DNA from: CALOFP01 sp942492635
Lineage (GTDB): Bacteria > UBP6 > UBA1177 > CALOFP01
Assembly (NCBI GenBank): GCA_942492635.1
Contig: CALOFP010000002.1
Span: 372,001 to 436,000 of the forward strand
Direction of reading: 5' to 3'
Length of the DNA: 64,000 bases
The notes below the pieces were generated by a model that did not search any database, was not told where the DNA came from, and saw nothing but the letters and a program-made list of their open reading frames with translations. The translations under genes were made by a program, and so were the position numbers. This document shows, piece after piece, positions 58,818 to 64,000 of this stretch; position 1 is the stretch's first letter; the number at the start of each line of letters is the position of its first letter.

Positions 58818-59891
58818 ATGAAAAAGCGCGTACTCTTTGTTGATGACGACCAGGAGGTCCTCTCCGGTTTACGTCGAAATCTTCGGGTCAAGGGGAAAGT
58901 GTGGGAGTGTCACTTCGTAGAGAGTGGATATGACGCTCTCAAGAAAGTAGAGGAGCAGCCCTACGACCTTGTCGTTACGGATGGAAAGATGCCGGGGATG
59001 ACAGGAAGCGAGCTTCTGAGAAAGCTTGGAGAGAGGGATGATACGAAAGATATTCCTTCAATAATGCTGACCGGATTCTATGAGGATGAGCTCAGGAGAA
59101 AGGCACTGGAAAGCGGTGTCATAGAGTTTCTAAATAAGCCTATCGTTCCGGAGGAGTTTATCCTTCGGCTTGAAAACGTCTTGAGACTCAAGTCTGTGAG
59201 TGACGAGCTGAAAATAAAAAATCGGGAACTTGAGGAGACACGGCTGCAGGTTATCAGAAGACTCGGGAAGGCAGCGGAGTACAGGGACAATGAGACTGGA
59301 AAGCATGTTGTACGTGTCGCGCACATATCTCGAATAATTGCCCGGGGAATGAATCTGCCCGAGGAGAAGATCGACATGCTTTTTACGGTTGCCCCCATGC
59401 ACGACATAGGCAAGATCGGTATTCCCGATTCCATTTTGAAAAAACCTGGCGTTCTCGATGCGTTTGAGTTTGAGGTTATGTCGACCCATTCGAGCCTGGG
59501 TAAGGATATGCTTGCGCCCCTTTCCGGAGAGGAGATGGAGGTTTACAGAACTCATACGATTATGGGAGAGGATATCCTTTCCGAAGAGGAGACCCCTCTT
59601 CTTAAAATGGCGTCGGAGATCGCCGCAACCCATCACGAGAGATGGGACGGACATGGTTATCCCAAGGGGTTGGCGAAAGAGGCGATTCCTATAGAAGCGA
59701 GAATTGTTTCCGTTGCGGATATTTTCGATGCCCTTTCGAGTGTACGTCCCTATAAGCCGGCTCTTCCGTTTGAGGAGTGTCGGGATATTGTTCTGGGAAT
59801 GTCGGGAAAGAATCTTGATCCGAAGGTTGTGGAGTCCTTTAAACAGAATTACGATGAGATAGTCAGCGTGGCAGAACGTTTTAGAGATTAG
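58818..59891 (+). CDS. Response regulator with HD-GYP output domain
   Basis: A 357-residue protein. The receiver (1-125) has LFVDDDQEVL, phospho-acceptor Asp55 in VVTDGKMPGMTG and FLNKPI. After a coiled helix, the HD-GYP domain (about 160-350) shows all key motifs: ETGKHVVRVAH, MHDIGKIGIPD, THSSLG, HHERWDGHGYPKGL and VADIFDALSS. HD-GYP proteins break down cyclic di-GMP (and in some lineages cGAMP), so the cassette probably controls a cyclic dinucleotide. It heads an operon with Hpt-receiver and receiver-kinase genes. Confidence 0.95.
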   Translation: MKKRVLFVDDDQEVLSGLRRNLRVKGKVWECHFVESGYDALKKVEEQPYDLVVTDGKMPGMTGSELLRKLGERDDTKDIPSIMLTGFYEDELRRKALESGVIEFLNKPIVPEEFILRLENVLRLKSVSDELKIKNRELEETRLQVIRRLGKAAEYRDNETGKHVVRVAHISRIIARGMNLPEEKIDMLFTVAPMHDIGKIGIPDSILKKPGVLDAFEFEVMSTHSSLGKDMLAPLSGEEMEVYRTHTIMGEDILSEEETPLLKMASEIAATHHERWDGHGYPKGLAKEAIPIEARIVSVADIFDALSSVRPYKPALPFEECRDIVLGMSGKNLDPKVVESFKQNYDEIVSVAERFRD

Positions 59892-59900
59892 GAGGGTTAC

Positions 59901-60653
59901 GTGGACGGATTTGAGTTGATGAAGAAATGGCTCGCCTTTGCCGAGGGAGACATGGATATCGAGGCGATAGTTATGGAGGCGGTACGACTTCTTCCCGAGA
60001 AAACTATCCTTCTTCGGGAGGCATTTGAGAAAGGGGATATGGACAGGCTTCGTGAAATCGCCCATTCTGTGAAGGGAAGTTATGGAAATCTTCAGATGCT
60101 GGAAGTTTCCGATCCTGCGAGAAAGATCGATGCCGTCCTGCAGCACAGAGAAGATATGACATCGATTTCGGAACTTATCCGGGAGATTGAAATGATTTGC
60201 GAGTCCCTTCCCGGGAAATATCTGGAGGGAGAAGGTGCTCTTTTTCAGCCTGTAAAGAGTGAATATCCGAAGGAAAAAGCCTCGGGAACAAAGATACTCA
60301 TAGTTGATGACGAGGAGATCAACAGGAGTCTGTTCGGGGAGATGTGTAACGCCATTCTGGAACTTCCCTTCGATCTTGCCGAAAACGGAAAAGAGGCACT
60401 GGAAAAGGTTGATAGTTCAGAATACGCTATTGTTCTTCTAGATCTGAATATGCCCGTAATGGACGGTATGGAATTTCTCGAGTCCGTTTCGGAATCGGGA
60501 AAATCTGCAGACTTGAAAATCATAGCTTTAAGCGGTCACGGGTTTGGAGAAGAGCGGGATAAGGCTCTCCAGGCGGGTTGTATCGATTATGTTGAAAAGC
60601 CGGTTGATCTTATCGCACTCGCAGAAAAAATTCAAAAACAGTTGAAAAGTTGA
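59901..60653 (+). CDS. Hpt domain fused to a receiver domain
   Basis: A 250-residue protein. The N-terminal Hpt domain carries the phospho-histidine His55 in EIAHSVKGSYGNLQM. The receiver from about residue 130 has ILIVDDEEINRSLF, Asp181 in VLLDLNMPVMDGMEF, and YVEKPVDL. An Hpt plus receiver in one chain can pass phosphate both ways in a multi-step relay. It starts with GTG after a GGAGGG site, nine bases past the HD-GYP gene, and is followed twelve bases later by the kinase gene. Confidence 0.93.
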   Translation: MDGFELMKKWLAFAEGDMDIEAIVMEAVRLLPEKTILLREAFEKGDMDRLREIAHSVKGSYGNLQMLEVSDPARKIDAVLQHREDMTSISELIREIEMICESLPGKYLEGEGALFQPVKSEYPKEKASGTKILIVDDEEINRSLFGEMCNAILELPFDLAENGKEALEKVDSSEYAIVLLDLNMPVMDGMEFLESVSESGKSADLKIIALSGHGFGEERDKALQAGCIDYVEKPVDLIALAEKIQKQLKS

Positions 60654-60665
60654 GGCGGAGGACTG

Positions 60666-62234
60666 ATGCGGATCCTTGTTGCTGACGACGAAATTCTCAA
60701 CGTCAAGATGCTTTCAGTCTACCTTTCAAAATGGGGATATCAGCCCGAAACCTACACAAAAAGTGAAGATGCCTGGGAAGCACTCCTCCAGCCGGATGCT
60801 CCGAGGCTTGCAATTCTCGATTGGATGATGCCGGGAAAAAGCGGGGTTGAGATCTGCAGTGAAATCCGAAAGGTCAGGCCGGATTACCCTCTATATATAA
60901 TCATGCTTACAGGAAAAACGGAAAAGAAGGATCTTGTTGAAGGTCTCGAGGCTGGAGCTGATGACTACATCAAGAAGCCCTTCGATTTCGAGGAGCTTCG
61001 CAGCAGGGTTCAGGCTGGTGTTCGTATTGTGGAGTTACAGACAAAAATTGAGAAGAGGGCTCGGGAAAATGAGCAGCTGATAACTTCGATTCCTCTTGCC
61101 CTCGTTGCAGTCGACCCTAACGGCAGGCTTCTATACCTTAATAAAGTGGCTGAAACCCTTTTCGGAGTTAACTTTGAGAGCAGTGCCGGTGTTGAATTTC
61201 AGGATCTGAGCATATCCTGGGATTGGGATGAAGTTAACGGTCTGATCCGCTCATGCAGCGAGAAAGGAAGTAGCGCCGCTAAAAGTGATATCGTCTTTAA
61301 GAAAGGGGGCGGAGCTGAAGGTGTTCTTTCTGTGGCGGTCAACCCCTACTCGGAGTTCGAAGGGAAAAGCGGTTTTCTTGTTGTCGTTGAAGATATCACG
61401 GAGAAGCGTCTTATGGAGATGAATCTCGCTCAGAAAAAAAAGCTGGAATCCATAGGTCAGCTTGCCGCCGGAATTGCGCACGAGATCAACACTCCCATGC
61501 AGTACATACTTGACAACACAACCTTCCTTAGAGAATCTTTTACCGATCTTCTTGACTACATCAACGATCTTGAAGAGGGAACGACAGAATCACGTGAAGA
61601 TCTCAGGGAATCCTACGATATCGATTTTCTGAGTGAAGAGGTTCCTCAGGCCGTCACAAAGAGTCTCGAAGGTATCGACAGGGTGCGGACAATTGTTCTC
61701 GCAATGAAGGATTTTGCCCATCCAGCTCCAAGAAACTTTTCAAAGGCGGACATAAATAAAGCCGTACGGGACACCGTAACAATCTCCAGGAATGTATGGA
61801 AGTACTACTGTGACGTAGAAATGAAGCTCGACCCATCCATAGACGCAGTTCCATGCCTCATCGACGACATCAACCAGGTGTTTCTCAATCTCATAATCAA
61901 CGCTTCAGATGCGATCGGTGAAAAACTGCAGGTTGAATCCGAACCCGATTCGGTCGGGAAAGGAAAAATTGTAGTTGAAACATCGATGGATGAATCCTGG
62001 GTGATCATCTCATTTATGGATAACGGAGCTGGGGTCCCGGAAGTTATAAAAGACCGGATATTCGATCCATTTTTCACTACCAAGGATGTGGGCAAGGGAA
62101 CAGGGCAGGGACTTGCAATCAGTCACGATATAGTCGTTAACCGTCATAGAGGTCGAATCGACCTATCTTCGGCACCTGGAGGCGGAGCCGTTTTTACTGT
62201 AAAACTTCCGAGAGAAGTTGTTTCCAACCCGTGA
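60666..62234 (+). CDS. Receiver-PAS-histidine kinase
   Basis: A 522-residue protein. An N-terminal receiver has ILVADDEILNVKML, Asp52 in ILDWMMPGKSG, TGKT and YIKKPFDFEEL. A PAS domain lies at about 140-255. The kinase core has His272 in GIAHEINTPMQYI, then NLIINASDAI, MDNGAGVP and GTGQGLAISHDIV. It has no membrane segment. As third gene of the operon it closes a likely relay: kinase to Hpt-receiver to HD-GYP receiver. Its last 72 bases overlap the 3' end of the convergent HD-domain gene. Confidence 0.94.
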   Translation: MRILVADDEILNVKMLSVYLSKWGYQPETYTKSEDAWEALLQPDAPRLAILDWMMPGKSGVEICSEIRKVRPDYPLYIIMLTGKTEKKDLVEGLEAGADDYIKKPFDFEELRSRVQAGVRIVELQTKIEKRARENEQLITSIPLALVAVDPNGRLLYLNKVAETLFGVNFESSAGVEFQDLSISWDWDEVNGLIRSCSEKGSSAAKSDIVFKKGGGAEGVLSVAVNPYSEFEGKSGFLVVVEDITEKRLMEMNLAQKKKLESIGQLAAGIAHEINTPMQYILDNTTFLRESFTDLLDYINDLEEGTTESREDLRESYDIDFLSEEVPQAVTKSLEGIDRVRTIVLAMKDFAHPAPRNFSKADINKAVRDTVTISRNVWKYYCDVEMKLDPSIDAVPCLIDDINQVFLNLIINASDAIGEKLQVESEPDSVGKGKIVVETSMDESWVIISFMDNGAGVPEVIKDRIFDPFFTTKDVGKGTGQGLAISHDIVVNRHRGRIDLSSAPGGGAVFTVKLPREVVSNP

Positions 62235-63002
62235 GTTTTCTTTAACATAATCAGTCAAATGTTGGAAAACTCTTTCAATCTCTTCATCCCTTGGAAGATT
62301 TGTAAAAGTTTCGGATAGAAATCCAGATTCTTTAAAGAGATCGAAAGTTACGGGAAAACTGAAATCGTAGACCCAGGAAGCGCGCATGAGCCGCAAATCC
62401 TCCGCACCTTCTGCTTTTCGGTAGTCCGGTGTTTCGAAATTAAGTATGGAATCGATGAAATATTTTGTGCAGATTCCGCGGTCCTCGAGGCCGAACTCGA
62501 TAACGTTCCTCTTTCCAGGCGTAATATCCCGGTAGTATTCAATGAGAATTCGGAAAATGTCCAGTTTGTCGGCGTCTCTGATTATCTTTGAGAACAGTTC
62601 AATTCTTCTGTCGGTGTACATAGGAAACTTTTTATTGTGATTTCTGATGGCTTCGACCAGAATCTCTCTTGTTCCCGTATTGAAAAGATAAGGAATTTTC
62701 TCCCTTTCAAGTTCCTTCAGACCAAGTTCCGCGTGGTCGGCGCTTTCGGCGTCGTTAAATGTTCCATAGCGTTGGAATTGAACGAATCTTCCGAAATCGT
62801 GAAACAGACCTATTATGGATGCAATTTCGACTTCTTTCGGTTTCAATCCCAATGATTCGGCTATCGCAACGGCGTTCCGTTTTACCATAAACGTATGCTC
62901 AAGCTTCAATTTGATCATTGCGGAAGCAGTCTCAGGTCCGGATAGAAATGAGGAAACATATTCTTCAAGTTTCGATTCCAAATAAGCTGTTGAAACTTTC
63001 AT
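62163..63002 (-). CDS. HD-superfamily phosphohydrolase-like protein
   Basis: A 279-residue protein with HD motifs: MIKLKLEHTFMV (first His), GLFHDFGRFVQFQRY (HD), ESADHAELGLKEL and IIRDADKLDIFRI. This is the classical HD metal-site pattern of nucleotidases and phosphodiesterases, without GYP, RelA or other added domains. The substrate is unknown. A perfect CCGGAGG site lies seven bases before the ATG at 63002, so a longer N-terminus is rejected. Its C-terminal 24 codons overlap, in convergent orientation, the end of the receiver-PAS-kinase gene. Confidence 0.87.
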   Translation of the reverse strand: MKVSTAYLESKLEEYVSSFLSGPETASAMIKLKLEHTFMVKRNAVAIAESLGLKPKEVEIASIIGLFHDFGRFVQFQRYGTFNDAESADHAELGLKELEREKIPYLFNTGTREILVEAIRNHNKKFPMYTDRRIELFSKIIRDADKLDIFRILIEYYRDITPGKRNVIEFGLEDRGICTKYFIDSILNFETPDYRKAEGAEDLRLMRASWVYDFSFPVTFDLFKESGFLSETFTNLPRDEEIERVFQHLTDYVKENSRVGNNFSRKFYSKNGSASRCRR

Positions 63003-63321
63003 TTTAACCTCCGGTTCAAGAATTGTAGCAGGAAGAATGCGGAAAGTAAACGAGTGTATATTTCTTCTGTGTATGAATTGATAAGAAATTCCAAGATGTT
63101 TTGATGAATAAACCGGCAAAACTTGCAATTTTGAAACCAGGATATTATTCTTTGTCCCGGAGCTATTGTATCAAAAAATGACCCGCAAAGGGTAATTTAG
63201 CATTAAGCAAAGTTGGTTCGATTGTCGGTTTGGAATGTGGATTCGGAGAGATCTCCGGCATGGATTTGAAAATCGCCTGACCTGTAAATCGATTTGCAGT
63301 ACTTTTTATGAGAGAGGGAGT
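63003..63321. other. Intergenic between divergent HD and nucleotidase genes
   Basis: About 320 bases, no frame or clear promoter recognised. Confidence 0.45.
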
Positions 63322-64000
63322 ATGAATAAAAAGTTTCTTTCATTTTTTCTAATTCTTTTTTTGTTTATGGTTTCCGCATCGTCCTGCAAGAGACTTACGG
63401 GATCGAAGGATGACGGAAAGAAGGTTCTCCTTCTCTACACAAACGATGAACACGGGCACATCTGGGAGAAGAAAGGCGGCTATAAGGGTGTACTTCTCTA
63501 CGAAATGTGGAGTGATGAAGAGAAACGGTGTGAAAATTGCGAAGTTATAAAGTTGAGTGGTGGCGACAACTACACCGGCTCTGCCATCTCATCACTTTTT
63601 GAAGGGGAATCTACAGCCAGAGTAATGAAAGAGCTCGGATATTGGGCATCTGCAGTTGGAAACCACGAATTCGATTACGGTTTCAACGGTCTTATTAAGA
63701 ACAGCAGACTTTCCGAAATGAAGTACATCTCCTCAAACGTTCTTGGAAGCTCCCATAAACCGGTTTTTGCCGAGTCTTTAGAGCGCGGCGGATTGGGATT
63801 TGTCGGAGTGACGACAGAGGAACTTAGGAACGTTACACTTCCCTCAAAGTTGAAAAACATCTGGACAGTTGATACCAGAAATCCCGTGAGAAGAGAGATG
63901 AAAAAGCTTTCAGGGAAAGTTGACGGCGTTGTCGTCATCTCCCACGAATCTTTCGATGAATCCCGAAAATGGTTCGACCCTCTGGAAAAAAAGCCCCTGG
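63322..64000 (+). CDS. 5'-nucleotidase-like metallophosphoesterase lipoprotein, partial (runs off right edge)
   Basis: At least 226 residues, continuing past the window. It begins with a signal peptide ending SASSC (Cys22), probably lipid-modified although the box is not ideal. The calcineurin-like metallophosphatase domain shows LLYTNDEHGHIWE, KLSGGDNYTGSAISSLF and SAVGNHEFDYGFNG, the UshA/5'-nucleotidase pattern. These enzymes hydrolyse extracellular nucleotides or related phosphoesters in the periplasm. An AGAGGGAG site precedes the ATG. Confidence 0.88.
   Translation, partial: MNKKFLSFFLILFLFMVSASSCKRLTGSKDDGKKVLLLYTNDEHGHIWEKKGGYKGVLLYEMWSDEEKRCENCEVIKLSGGDNYTGSAISSLFEGESTARVMKELGYWASAVGNHEFDYGFNGLIKNSRLSEMKYISSNVLGSSHKPVFAESLERGGLGFVGVTTEELRNVTLPSKLKNIWTVDTRNPVRREMKKLSGKVDGVVVISHESFDESRKWFDPLEKKPL

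Overview
The window reads as a piece of chromosome from a Gram-negative (diderm) bacterium. The evidence is lipoprotein signal peptides, a PlsB-type acyltransferase, phase-type two-component signalling and strong AGGAGG-like ribosome binding sites. The style (CotH lipoprotein, Asp/Ser/Gly-rich small lipoprotein, many hybrid kinases, RNase G) would fit a deltaproteobacterium or a related uncultured diderm lineage, but nothing here fixes the taxon. No rRNA, tRNA or CRISPR array was seen.

Layout. 1-3.5 kb: minus-strand operon for a CDP-alcohol phosphatidyltransferase, a pyrimidine nucleoside phosphorylase and a PlsB-like glycerol-3-phosphate acyltransferase that runs off the left edge. 3.6-12.6 kb: MFS transporter, Dabb protein, MnmA, hybrid histidine kinase, Tgt and a CotH-like lipoprotein. 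12.7-15.2 kb: an MBOAT acyltransferase with a companion SGNH-like protein. 15.3-17.2 kb: HAD phosphatase and POT peptide transporter. 18.4-34.5 kb is an accessory, surface-glycan-like island. It holds a GT2 / ATP-grasp / GNAT / CapK-like ligase cassette, then a nest of three insertion sequences (an IS21-family element inside an IS3-family element inside an IS5/IS1182-like element, each step readable at base level), then a CapA-like protein, a flippase-like integral membrane protein, an IS256-family transposase gene split by an IS200-type element, and a large polytopic membrane protein.

34.8-64 kb is mainly housekeeping and signalling. It includes PncC/CinA-C, ComM-like ATPase, a kinase / receiver-TPR / membrane protein / mutL / miaA run, a YchJ-like SEC-C protein with a HAD phosphatase, a small lipoprotein, a DMT-like transporter, uvrA, thiD, RNase G followed by an unusual repeat protein, bioB, thiS, a DnaQ-type exonuclease, a three-gene phosphorelay cassette (receiver-HD-GYP, Hpt-receiver, receiver-PAS-kinase), an HD-domain protein and the start of a 5'-nucleotidase-like lipoprotein.

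The most unusual object is the protein at 53129-54517. It has a signal peptide, one further membrane span, a coiled coil, and eight copies of a SQDDLDALM-type motif that looks like the CheY-binding N-terminus of FliM, yet no flagellar gene is in the window. The second is the nested transposon stack, whose three insertion events can be undone by hand to restore the reading frames they broke. Both the IS stack and the IS256/IS200 pair are decayed by nonsense codons and frameshifts, so the island looks old.
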